Source: Nonomuraea sp. (GTDB taxonomy: Bacteria; Actinomycetota; Actinomycetes; Streptosporangiales; Streptosporangiaceae). From it: DNA of 29,752 bases. This document shows positions 1 to 8,181 of the stretch, piece after piece; the stretch's first letter is position 1; each line of letters begins with the position of its first letter. The position numbers and the translations under genes were made by a program. Under the pieces are notes generated by a model. That model was not told where the DNA came from. It searched no databases and saw only the letters and a program-made list of their open reading frames with translations. The stretch lies in assembly GCA_013362835.1 (NCBI GenBank), contig JABFVJ010000039.1, positions 1-29,752 of the forward strand, read 5' to 3'.

Positions 1-3000
1 GGCGTTGCCGTCGAGGGTGGCCACGGTGCCGGGCAGGTCGCGCAGGGGGCTTCGTCTGGGGGCGATGGCGATGACCGGCGTGCCGGCGGCGATCAGGGAA
101 TGCGCGGCCGTCAGTAGTACGGACGACCGGCCCGACCGGGACGGACCCGCGATCACCGCGCCCGGCCCGTGGGCCAGCAGGTCGATGCCGAGCGGGGTGA
201 GCGCGTCGCCACCCGCCCCGACCAGCGCCCACAGCGGGGAGGGCGGGACGAAGGCGGGATCGAGGTCCATCGTCTGCGAGGCGGTGATGCGCATCGGGAG
301 CGCGTCCACGCGCAGGGGTGGTTCTCCTTCCCAGCGCCAGCCCCCACGGCCCAGTGGCACCACGCGCCCATGCGCCCGCCGCCGAGGCGTGTCTGCGGCG
401 CCGAGGGTGGAGGTCGGCCGGTCGCCCGGCTCGGACGGCGTGGTGGCCGAGCGGGCCAGGGCCTGGAGCGCCGCCACCTGGGCGGGGCCCGAGGGGTCGG
501 CGGAGAGGAGGGCGACGTGGTGTTCCACGATCCCGTGCTCGCCCAGCGAGAGGGCGCGCCCCGGCGGCATGGACGACGGGAGGCCCTTGAGCGGGAACCC
601 GGCCAGGCCGTAGTCGGAGGAATCGGACAGGCGGAGGAGGAGGCGGTCGTCGAAGACCGTCGAGACCTGGCCGAGCAGGCCCGACCGGTCGCTGGTGACC
701 ACCGCCCGCAGCCCCACCGCGGGGCCCTCCCGCAGGAGTTGGAGCAGGGCCTCGATCAGGCGCCCGTAGTCGTAGCTCTCGAACGCGGCGACGAAGCCCT
801 CCCAGCGGTCCAGCATGAACACCAGCCAAGGGAGGCGGTGACCGGCTTGGCGGTATTCGGCCAGGGAGGCGTGTCCCGCCTCGGCCAGCAGCTGCTGGCG
901 GCGGCCCACTTCGGCACGCAGGCGGGTGAGCAGGCGTTCGACCCGTTCGACCTGGTCCCGGGTCACGACGGCGCCGCAGTGCGGCATCGCCATGAGGGGC
1001 AGCAGCGCTCCCGAGCCGCAGTCGACGGCATGGACGTGTACGTCGGCGGGGGACGCCTGGGCCGCGATCGACCCCGCGATCGTCCGAAGGGCCGTCGACC
1101 GCCCGCTCCGCGGGGCGCCCGCGATCAGCAGGTGGCCGCCGTGGGCCAGGTCGAGCGCCAGCGGTCGCCGATCCTGCTGCCACGGACGGTCGGTCACGCC
1201 GAACGCCAGCGGCGCCACCTCGACGAACCCGCTCCCTCTGGAGGAGCCCGGCATGCCGCTGCGAGGCGTGGCCGGGGCGGGCAACGGTGTCGGGCGGGCT
1301 CCGGACGATGACGCGGATGTGCTGGACGAGCCCAGGGCGTGGTCTGCCGGGCGCGGCAGTTCCAGGACCAGGTGGGTGGGGAGGGGATCGAGCCAGGGGC
1401 TGAGCTGGGGCGGGACACCGGTCAGGCGGGTGGCTTCGATGAGGGCGTCCGCCACCAGGCTGAGGTCGGTGACCGCCGACTCCTCCTCCGGCTCAGGAGG
1501 CGGGGGAAGGGGCTTGCCGAGCGAACGCCAGTCGACATCCAGCACGCGTACGTTGGCGCTCGGGCTCGTGAGGGGACCCTGGGCCGAGGGGGCGGGGCTG
1601 CGTCCGCCGACTCTCGCCGTCTGTACGGCGATCGCCGCCCCCACCCCCGAACGCACGTAACAACGACCGGGCGTGGACTTGGAGATGCTCGCGGCGTCGG
1701 GCAGGTCGATGACGTCGGTGGACTCGGCGGGCTCGGTCACCCGGAGCGCGATCCGCAGCGACGTGTTGGCCTGGATGTCGGCCGTGACCACGCCGGCCGG
1801 CCGCTGGGTGGCCAGGATCAGGTGGATGCCCAGCGAACGGCCCCTGCGCGCGATGTCCACCAGACCCGCCACGAAGTCGGGCAACTCGGCCACCAGCGCG
1901 GCGAACTCGTCGATGATCAGGACGAGGCGCGGCAGGGGGGCCTTGCCGGTGTAGTCGTCGATGTCCTTGGCGCCCGCGGCGAGCAGCAGGTGTTCCCTGC
2001 GCCTGATCTCCGCCGCCAGCGAGTCCAGCGCCCGCTGGGTCAGGTGGCCGTCGAGGTCGCTGACCATGCCGACCGTGTGCGGCAGGCGTACGCACTCCTT
2101 GAAGGCCGCGCCGCCCTTGTAGTCGATCAGCACGAACGTGAGCTGGTCGGGCCGGTTGGCCACCGCCAGCGAGCAGATCAGCGTCTGCAGCAGCTCGGAC
2201 TTGCCCGCGCCCGTGGTGCCCGCGATCAGCCCGTGGGGGCCGTCGAGCCTGAGGTCGACCGTGAACGGGCCGTCGGGGCCGATGCCGATCAACGCCCGCG
2301 TGGAGCCGCGGGCCCGCCACTGGGCGGCCAGCTCCTTGCCCGAGGGATCGGGCATGTTCATCAGGTCGAGCAGGCGTACGGCGTCGGGCAGGTTGCCCGC
2401 CGGATCGTCCCTGCTCACGTCGCGGATCGGGGACAGGGCTCTGGCCAGGCGGTCGCACCAGGTGGCGGAGACCAGGTCGCCCAGCACCGGGCCGATGACG
2501 TCGAGACCGCCGCCGAGCAGGCGTACGAGGCCGTCGGTGCCGCAGGCCGCGACCGTCTGGCACTCCTCGGGCAGCAGCCGTTGATCCTCGTCGATCGCCA
2601 GGGTGAACACCCCCGAACGGGGGCCTTGCCGCAGAACCTGGGGCATGTTGGGCAGGCCGCGCAGGATCTGGGCGCCGTCGAGGATCACCAGAACGTCGTG
2701 GGGACGGACGTCGTAAGAGGAGAAGGTGGGCTTTTCCGGGCCGCCCAGGTCGTCCCAGCCTGTGGGGATCTTGCCGAGTTCGGGGATGGCGGTGTTCTGG
2801 CGTTCGTCGATGAGGGCGGCCAGCTCGGATACCCGGCGGGCGGCCGACTCCGGGTCGGTGCCGACCAGGGCCACGCAGTCTTCGCCCGAACGCGGCGCGC
2901 AGTGCGGCAGCCAGCGTGTCCAGCCCCAGCGGCGTTCGCCGTCGGCACGGGCGGACACGATCACGATCGCCAGATCGCGTGGGCTGTGCAGGGTGGCGGC

Positions 3001-4437
3001 CTGGGCGATCAGCCAGCTCGCGAGGCTGGTCGCCGCGGTGCGGGGGCCCGTGACGCCGGCGACGCCGAGCCTGCGCATGGCCAGCGCGACCGGCACGGAA
3101 CGGCAGATCGGGGGATCGATCGGACCGCCCTGGTCCTCCGACAGCTCCAGGTTGGCGGGCAGATCGGCGAGGCCGACCCGGAGCCGCAGCGAGTCGGGGT
3201 CGTGGATCCTGCGTTCCCACAGGCGTCTGCGCGGACCGGTGGCCGTGAGCAGGACCTGCGCCGGGTCGGGCGCGTCGGACCTGCGGGCCGCCTCGTCGGC
3301 CGCCCTGGCGCGTTCGACCTCCTCGTCGTAGGCCCGGACCTGTTCGGCGAACTCCTTGAGCGCCTGCTTGTGCTTCTTCTTGCCGTGGCGGCGGTCGCTG
3401 AACCACTGGCCGATCATGATGACCGGCGTCATCAGGGCGACGAGCAGGTAGTACCAGACATGCAGGGCGAACGCCAGCGTCAGGCCGAGCACCGCGGGCA
3501 GGAAGGCGGCCAGCAACTGCAGGCGCATGCCCTCGGTCCTGGTCGGCTCCTTGGGCTTGACGAACGTACGCTCAGGCTCGGGGCGGCGCAGCCTGGGCGG
3601 ACGGTTGTAGGCGAGGCCGCCCTCGTCGCGGGGAGCCAGGTGGGCGTCCTTCGGCTCGATCGAGGTCAGCACGAACACCGAGGAACCGCAGGTCAGCACC
3701 GCCTGGTCGGGCCATTCGGCAGGCTCGGTGAGCGGTTTGCCGTCGAGCTCGGGGATCTCGCCGTGGTCGGCGGCGAACGCGGCCGCCTCCCGCTCGGCCA
3801 CCCGCGCGGTGAGCTCGGCGACCTCGTCGGCCCATCGCCCCTTGAGCTTGAGCCTGGGCGTCTGGCCCGGAACCTGTTTGTACGCCCGCTCGACCGTGAT
3901 CGCGTCAGGGGTCACACGCACGGTGACCGCTTCGGGGGCGAGCGCGGGATCGGCGGCGGTCATCGCGCAGGTCGGGTCGGAGCCGATGACGTGGACGCCC
4001 AGCCCGAGCCGGTGCACCGCGCCCGCCGCCGGGCCGCCGACCACCCGGACCTCGGCCACCCCGCCCGGCTCCTCGATGACGGTCGCGCGGGCGAGGCGCG
4101 GGTCGAGCGTGACCTTGTCGCCGTCGCGCAGCACGGCCGCCGCCATGGCGCGCGGGTCGAGGGGACGGCCGTCGCGCCAGAGCATGGCGTCGTGGTCGGG
4201 CGGGGCGTCGATCCGGTCGGGGACGCGTGGCCGGGGGACGTGGGCGGCGGTCCCGTGGTCGCCCGTGGAGGGTGACAGGCCGTAGGGTGCTCGTGTCCTG
4301 GGCAGGCGGACGACCTTCGCCATGGTCGTGCGACCGCTCAACGCCTCGGTCACCCCGGACACCGTGGCGCCGTCGTCGCCGTCGATCACGACGTCACGGT
4401 CGCCCTGCTCGGCGAGCACGGTGAGCATGATCCGCAT
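1..4437 (-). CDS. FHA/FtsK/SpoIIIE-domain ATPase, EccC/EssC-type (partial, 3' end off the left edge)
   Basis: The frame stays open from an ATG at 4437 to base 1, giving 1479 codons without a stop. A GAGGGAG ribosome site lies about 7 bases upstream. A degenerate FHA-like segment sits near residues 130-200. Two adjacent membrane helices lie near residues 306-345. Three FtsK/SpoIIIE modules follow. Module 1 has a canonical P-loop (GTTGAGKS, residues 740-747), a Walker B (LIIDEF, D843/E844) and an ATQRPAG segment. Modules 2 and 3 have altered P-loops, GAPRSGRS (1107-1114) and GPSRSGRS (1431-1438), with Arg in place of the catalytic Lys. This order matches the membrane ATPases of type VII (ESX/Ess) secretion. 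No WXG100 substrate or other secretion component is in view, so the role in export is inferred. A DNA-translocase role is less likely because no FtsK gamma domain is visible. Confidence 0.88.
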   Translation of the reverse strand, partial: MRIMLTVLAEQGDRDVVIDGDDGATVSGVTEALSGRTTMAKVVRLPRTRAPYGLSPSTGDHGTAAHVPRPRVPDRIDAPPDHDAMLWRDGRPLDPRAMAAAVLRDGDKVTLDPRLARATVIEEPGGVAEVRVVGGPAAGAVHRLGLGVHVIGSDPTCAMTAADPALAPEAVTVRVTPDAITVERAYKQVPGQTPRLKLKGRWADEVAELTARVAEREAAAFAADHGEIPELDGKPLTEPAEWPDQAVLTCGSSVFVLTSIEPKDAHLAPRDEGGLAYNRPPRLRRPEPERTFVKPKEPTRTEGMRLQLLAAFLPAVLGLTLAFALHVWYYLLVALMTPVIMIGQWFSDRRHGKKKHKQALKEFAEQVRAYDEEVERARAADEAARRSDAPDPAQVLLTATGPRRRLWERRIHDPDSLRLRVGLADLPANLELSEDQGGPIDPPICRSVPVALAMRRLGVAGVTGPRTAATSLASWLIAQAATLHSPRDLAIVIVSARADGERRWGWTRWLPHCAPRSGEDCVALVGTDPESAARRVSELAALIDERQNTAIPELGKIPTGWDDLGGPEKPTFSSYDVRPHDVLVILDGAQILRGLPNMPQVLRQGPRSGVFTLAIDEDQRLLPEECQTVAACGTDGLVRLLGGGLDVIGPVLGDLVSATWCDRLARALSPIRDVSRDDPAGNLPDAVRLLDLMNMPDPSGKELAAQWRARGSTRALIGIGPDGPFTVDLRLDGPHGLIAGTTGAGKSELLQTLICSLAVANRPDQLTFVLIDYKGGAAFKECVRLPHTVGMVSDLDGHLTQRALDSLAAEIRRREHLLLAAGAKDIDDYTGKAPLPRLVLIIDEFAALVAELPDFVAGLVDIARRGRSLGIHLILATQRPAGVVTADIQANTSLRIALRVTEPAESTDVIDLPDAASISKSTPGRCYVRSGVGAAIAVQTARVGGRSPAPSAQGPLTSPSANVRVLDVDWRSLGKPLPPPPEPEEESAVTDLSLVADALIEATRLTGVPPQLSPWLDPLPTHLVLELPRPADHALGSSSTSASSSGARPTPLPAPATPRSGMPGSSRGSGFVEVAPLAFGVTDRPWQQDRRPLALDLAHGGHLLIAGAPRSGRSTALRTIAGSIAAQASPADVHVHAVDCGSGALLPLMAMPHCGAVVTRDQVERVERLLTRLRAEVGRRQQLLAEAGHASLAEYRQAGHRLPWLVFMLDRWEGFVAAFESYDYGRLIEALLQLLREGPAVGLRAVVTSDRSGLLGQVSTVFDDRLLLRLSDSSDYGLAGFPLKGLPSSMPPGRALSLGEHGIVEHHVALLSADPSGPAQVAALQALARSATTPSEPGDRPTSTLGAADTPRRRAHGRVVPLGRGGWRWEGEPPLRVDALPMRITASQTMDLDPAFVPPSPLWALVGAGGDALTPLGIDLLAHGPGAVIAGPSRSGRSSVLLTAAHSLIAAGTPVIAIAPRRSPLRDLPGTVATLDGNA

Positions 4438-4615
4438 GTGCCGTCTCCCTCGCTCGACCTCGGGCGCCAAGGTAGCGCCAGAAGTGAGAGTAGGCGCGCG
4501 GGTTGACGGCAACGGCATGATACGGCGTTCCTGTGGATAACCCCGGCGCCGGCCCACGACCCCTGTGGAAAACCACCGTCGGCTGCGGAAGGGCCGGGTC
4601 GGTGGAGTCGGCGCG
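4438..4615. promoter_or_regulatory. Gap upstream of the FtsK-type gene with two DnaA-box-like sites
   Basis: Two 9-mers in the same orientation, TGTGGATAA (4532-4540) and TGTGGAAAA (4564-4572), read on the minus strand as TTATCCACA and TTTTCCACA. The first is a perfect classical DnaA box and the second differs by one base. They start 32 bases apart, about three helical turns. A minus-strand -10-like TATCAT (4517-4522) lies just downstream of the first box, so the box would fall in the promoter spacer of the FtsK-type gene. The motif match is direct. DnaA binding and the promoter are inference. Confidence 0.4.
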
Positions 4616-5176
4616 TCAGAGGTACGCCAGCAACCTGTCCAGCGGGCGTGGCACACGATCGAGGTCGAGTTCCGCGACGAGCAGGCCCGAGTACCGGATC
4701 TTGCGGCCGCTGCCCGAGCCCATGAACCGGCGCAGCTGGTCGTGAGTGGCGCCCCCACGCCACGCGGGCTGTTTCTGGAGCGTACGGAAGGAGCCGAGCT
4801 CCCCCTCGGCGTCGACCACGCGCTCGACCCCGGCGGTGCCCAGGGCGCGGATCAGCTCGTCCTCCAGGTCGGCGACGCACACGAAGAACCCGAGCGCCTC
4901 CAGATCGCCACGGCCGAGACCGGATCCGAGGCCGATGCGCTCAAGCGACCTCCGGTAGTCGCCTTCCTCCCCGGCGTCACACAGGCCGGCCAGCCGCAGA
5001 TCACGCCCGCGGGGGCCGAACCTGTCCACATAGGTCCCGATGTTCGTGGCGCCGCCCATCGCCACGACCAGGACGCCTTCGGCCGACAGATCCCGGCCGT
5101 GCCGCTCGGCCAGCACCTCGACGGCCGCCTTGTCACTGGCCCCCTCGACCAGGACCACGGTGTGCGTGTCGATCAC
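4616..5176 (-). CDS. Stand-alone TOPRIM-domain protein (OLD-nuclease type)
   Basis: This 186-residue protein starts with GTG at 5176, with GGAAGG about 8 bases upstream. The TOPRIM signature is clear: VLVEGASD near the N-terminus with Glu11, then GLCDAGEEGDY with Asp67, then VADLEDEL at about residues 101-108, which resembles the DLE element of the OLD-family TOPRIM. These acidic residues normally bind metal for phosphodiester cleavage or transfer. The protein lacks the ABC-type ATPase that precedes TOPRIM in full OLD nucleases, and no ATPase gene is adjacent. It shares strand with the FtsK-type gene but is separated from it by 178 bases. Actinobacteria often carry such short TOPRIM proteins with no known job. 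The domain call is firm; the function is unknown. Confidence 0.8.
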   Translation of the reverse strand: MIDTHTVVLVEGASDKAAVEVLAERHGRDLSAEGVLVVAMGGATNIGTYVDRFGPRGRDLRLAGLCDAGEEGDYRRSLERIGLGSGLGRGDLEALGFFVCVADLEDELIRALGTAGVERVVDAEGELGSFRTLQKQPAWRGGATHDQLRRFMGSGSGRKIRYSGLLVAELDLDRVPRPLDRLLAYL

Positions 5177-5494
5177 GAGCCCAGCCTTCCACCGAAGCGG
5201 GCGAGGTTCATCCCCTTTTACGGCCGGCCGATCGGCCGCAACCCGGTTCGCAGGGCTTCGGAAGGATCAAAGGTGAAAAAGCAGTGAACAGTGCGACCAA
5301 TGATATCGGAGTGACAACTAAGCGAATTCATCCCCATCCGTCAACTCGCTAGAAACAATAGGCATCGATTATTTCCGGTTGACATCGCGCCACCTGCGAA
5401 TCGAGCATGGGTCCTCGCGTTCCAGCCCCGCCTCACCCGAGCGCCCCACATAATGGGCGTGAATTCCACAATTCACAATGGGAGCCCCCCACCC
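5177..5494. promoter_or_regulatory. Divergent intergenic region and leader of the Tad operon
   Basis: This 318-base gap separates the TOPRIM gene (minus) from the Tad operon (plus). It is more AT-rich than the flanking genes. It holds a perfect 14-base palindrome CGGCCGATCGGCCG (5225-5238) and a consensus -35-like TTGACA (5379-5384), for which I find no convincing -10 at normal spacing. A perfect inverted repeat, GTGAATT-CCAC-AATTCAC (5459-5476), lies just before the GGGAG ribosome site of the first Tad gene. I see no coding sequence here. An ATG at 5453 is in frame with the Tad gene but has no ribosome site. Confidence 0.45.
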
Positions 5495-6169
5495 ATGAGG
5501 ACCAGTGAAAAGCCTGCCGTCAACGCGGCGGCGGGGTTGTCCGGCCCGGCCTCGCGCAAGCTCCCCGTGCCCCCGCGAGAACGCAAGCCGGCCCTCGCGG
5601 CGCTGGCCGTCCTGCTCATCCTCGGCGGCGCCCTGGCCACGACGCTGCTCGTCCTGCGCAGTGGCGACCGCGTCTCCGCGATCAGGGTCACGCAGCAGGT
5701 CGGAGCAGGTCAGAAGTTCGAGGCGGGCATGCTCGAAGAGGTGAAGATCGCCTCGGACACGGGCGTCGACTACGTCGCCTGGTCCCAGCGGTCGGAGGTG
5801 CTGAAGAGCTTCGCGGCGGCCACGGTCCTGCCGGGCACCCTGCTGACCAACCAGATGGGCATCAGGGCCAGCGCCGAACTCGGCCCGGGAAAGGCCACGG
5901 TGGGCCTCGCGCTCAAGCCCGGTCAAATGCCCGCCGGCATTCAAGCGGGAGACCGCGTCCAGGTGGTTTACGTACCGAGCCGGACGAGTCAGACGCAAAG
6001 CCGCGTACTCGCGGAGAGCGCGCTCGTGTTCAGCGTGGGCGGGAAGAGCGGGACCGGCGGCAATTCCGGTCAGATCACCGTGATCGTCGATTCTTCCGCC
6101 TCGCCGCAAATAGTCGCCTTCGCCTCCAGCGGGGAGATCGCGGTGGCCGAGCTTCCTGGAGCGCGCTGA
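5495..6169 (+). CDS. SAF-domain (CpaB/RcpC-like) pilus assembly protein
   Basis: First gene of the Tad operon, 224 residues from the ATG at 5495, which has GGGAG about 10 bases upstream. An in-frame ATG at 5453 lacks a ribosome site. A short cytoplasmic tail is followed by one hydrophobic segment (ALAALAVLLILGGALATTLL) and an extracytoplasmic SAF domain: the segment beginning VSAIRVTQQVGAGQKFEAGML and the later TLLTNQMG and PAGIQAGDRVQVVYV elements are typical of CpaB/RcpC. CpaB proteins sit in the periplasm or envelope and help assemble the Flp pilus channel; with no outer membrane here, the exact role is uncertain. One base separates its stop from the GTG of the TadZ-like gene, consistent with translational coupling. 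Confidence 0.82.
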   Translation: MRTSEKPAVNAAAGLSGPASRKLPVPPRERKPALAALAVLLILGGALATTLLVLRSGDRVSAIRVTQQVGAGQKFEAGMLEEVKIASDTGVDYVAWSQRSEVLKSFAAATVLPGTLLTNQMGIRASAELGPGKATVGLALKPGQMPAGIQAGDRVQVVYVPSRTSQTQSRVLAESALVFSVGGKSGTGGNSGQITVIVDSSASPQIVAFASSGEIAVAELPGAR

Positions 6170-6170
6170 C

Positions 6171-6887
6171 GTGGCGCTGATCGTACTGGCCGCCGACAAG
6201 GGCGCGCCCGGCGTGACCACCGCGGCCACCGCCCTCGCGGCGGTGTGGCCGCGACCCGTGCTGCTGGCCGAGTGCGACCCGGCAGGTGGCGACCTCGCCT
6301 ACCGGCTGCCCGCCGCCGACGGCGGCGTGCTCAACCCCGGCAAGGGCATGCTCACGCTCGTCGCGACCGCGCGCAGGGGCCTCGAACCCGCCCAGATCCA
6401 CCAGCACACGCAGAAGATCATCGGTGGGCTCGACGTCCTGGCCGGGCTGACGCACGGCGAGCAGGCGGCCGGGCTGACCTGGCTCTGGGGTCCGCTCGGC
6501 AGGACGCTGGCCGCCATCCCCGACGCCGACGTGATCGCCGACTGCGGCCGCCTCGGCTCGCACCCGCAGATCGCCGACCTCCTCGCCGAGGCCGAGCAGG
6601 TCGTCCTGCTGACGAGGGCGACCCTCGACCACGTCGCCCACCTGCGCGAACGCCTCCAGATCACCAAGGCCCACGGCGTCGTCGTGATCGCCGACGCGCG
6701 CAACTACCGCGCCTCGATCGAGGACGTACGCAGGATCGTCGGTCCCATCGTCCAGTTCGTCCACGGTCTCGCCCACGATCCCAAGGGCGCGGAGCTGCTG
6801 CGCGGCCAGTGGGGCGGCAGGCTCGACCGCTCCCTGCTCATCCGTACGGCCAGAGACCTCGCCTCAAGGCTGGTGAGCCACCGATGA
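6171..6887 (+). CDS. tadZ: TadZ/CpaE-like MinD-family protein with altered Walker A
   Basis: A 238-residue P-loop protein of the MinD/ParA superfamily, starting with GTG one base after the preceding stop. The N-terminal strand and loop read IVLAADKGAPGVTTAA, where the deviant Walker A motif KGGxGKTT has lost its second Lys (Val here). A CDPAGGDLAYRL segment follows, matching the switch region. TadZ proteins locate the Tad machinery at the cell pole and often have atypical Walker motifs, so altered nucleotide binding is expected. The gene ends in an ATGA overlap with tadA (6884-6887). It lacks the response-regulator-like receiver domain found at the N-terminus of some CpaE proteins. The symbol is assigned from context plus sequence. 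Confidence 0.75.
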   Translation: MALIVLAADKGAPGVTTAATALAAVWPRPVLLAECDPAGGDLAYRLPAADGGVLNPGKGMLTLVATARRGLEPAQIHQHTQKIIGGLDVLAGLTHGEQAAGLTWLWGPLGRTLAAIPDADVIADCGRLGSHPQIADLLAEAEQVVLLTRATLDHVAHLRERLQITKAHGVVVIADARNYRASIEDVRRIVGPIVQFVHGLAHDPKGAELLRGQWGGRLDRSLLIRTARDLASRLVSHR

Positions 6888-8179
6888 TCGACCATTCGCT
6901 GGTCAAGCGCTTCCGCCAGGAGGTCGGCGACCGGCTGGCCCACCAGCGCAGGATCGACCAGGCGAGCGGCATGCCGCCGATGTCGGGGGAGGACGAGCGC
7001 CAGTTCGCCAGAGCGCTGATCTCGCAGGTGCTGGAGGAGCACGCGCGCAGCGAGATCGGCCTCGGCCGCACCCCGCCCACGATCGAGGAGGAGGAGGCGC
7101 TGGCCGCGGGCATCCACGCCGCGCTGTTCGGCGTCGGCCGCCTCCAGCCGCTCCTGGACGACACCGAGGTCGAGAACATCGACATCAACGGCTGCGACAG
7201 GGTGTTCGTCAGCTACGCCGACGGCCAGGAGCTCATGCACGACCCGGTCGCCGAGTCCGACGACGAGCTGGTCGAGCTGATCCAGATCCTGGCGGCCTAC
7301 TCGGGCCTGTCGAGCAGGCCGTTCGACACCGCCAACCCCCAGCTCGACCTGCGCCTGCCCGACGGCTCCCGGCTCAGCGCCGTCATGGACGTCACCGTAC
7401 GCCCGGCCGTGTCGATCCGCCGCGCCCGCCTCGGCAAGGTCTTCCTGTCCGACTTGGCCGGCAACGGCACGATAAGCCCGGAAATTGGGAGGTTCTTGAC
7501 GGCCGCCGTCGCCGCCCGCAAGAACATCATGATCGCCGGATCCACCAACGCCGGCAAGACCACCCTGCTCAGAGCCCTCGCCAACGAGATCCCGGCCAGC
7601 GAGCGCCTGATCACCGTCGAACGCGCCCTGGAGCTCGGCCTCGACCAGTTCCCCGAGCTCCACCCCAACGTCGTCGCCTTCGAGCAACGCCTGCCCAACT
7701 CCGAGGGCCAGGGCGAGATCTCCATGGCCGAGCTGGTCAGACGCTCGCTCAGGATGAACCCCAGCCGCGTCATCGTCGGCGAGGTGCTGGGCGACGAGAT
7801 CGTCACCATGCTCAACGCGATGACCCAGGGCAACGACGGCTCGCTGTCCACGATCCACGCCAACTCCAGCATGGAGGTGTTCAACCGCATCTCCACCTAC
7901 GCGCTGCAGGCGAGCGAACGCCTCCCGATCGACGCCACCCACATGCTCATCGCCGGCGCGATCGACTTCGTCGTCTTCATCGAGAAGCGCAACGACTACC
8001 ACCTCGGCGGCACCCTGCGCCGCTACGTCTCCAGCATCCGCGAGGTCAACGGCTGCGACGGCCGCGTCCTGTCGAGCGAGGTGTTCATCCCGGGCCCCGA
8101 CGGCGCGGCGGTGCCGCACGCGCCGGTCTCGTGCCTGGAGGAGCTCATGGCCCACGGCTACACGCCCGGGGGCTGGTGA
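6884..8179 (+). CDS. tadA: TadA/CpaF pilus motor ATPase
   Basis: A 431-residue secretion ATPase of the VirB11/GspE family that powers Tad pilus assembly at the inner face of the membrane. The ATG at 6884 overlaps the upstream stop, and a longer upstream frame has no support. An alpha-helical N-terminal region leads into the typical VENIDING segment (about residues 96-103). The Walker A motif GSTNAGKTT is at 219-227, an Asp/Glu-box region around ITVERALELGL at 243-253, Walker B SRVIVGEVLGDE at about 294-305, and the His box DGSLSTIHANS at 318-328. All key residues for ATP hydrolysis are present. The TadB gene follows directly. Confidence 0.95.
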   Translation: MIDHSLVKRFRQEVGDRLAHQRRIDQASGMPPMSGEDERQFARALISQVLEEHARSEIGLGRTPPTIEEEEALAAGIHAALFGVGRLQPLLDDTEVENIDINGCDRVFVSYADGQELMHDPVAESDDELVELIQILAAYSGLSSRPFDTANPQLDLRLPDGSRLSAVMDVTVRPAVSIRRARLGKVFLSDLAGNGTISPEIGRFLTAAVAARKNIMIAGSTNAGKTTLLRALANEIPASERLITVERALELGLDQFPELHPNVVAFEQRLPNSEGQGEISMAELVRRSLRMNPSRVIVGEVLGDEIVTMLNAMTQGNDGSLSTIHANSSMEVFNRISTYALQASERLPIDATHMLIAGAIDFVVFIEKRNDYHLGGTLRRYVSSIREVNGCDGRVLSSEVFIPGPDGAAVPHAPVSCLEELMAHGYTPGGW

Positions 8180-8181
8180 GG

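Noticed and set aside
1493..3406. A 637-codon minus-strand frame inside the FtsK-type gene
   Set aside because: It is the wrong frame of the same strand: the P-loop appears only as a shifted copy, while the true frame is open to the window edge.
1339..4275. A 978-codon open frame on the plus strand
   Set aside because: It is antisense to the FtsK-type gene, has the His/Gln/Arg/Gly-rich composition of GC-rich shadow frames, and shows no motif; the minus frame has P-loops, Walker B and a good ribosome site.
5379..5384. A consensus TTGACA as the Tad operon promoter
   Set aside because: No acceptable -10 is found 16-19 bases downstream, so it is mentioned only as a possible element.
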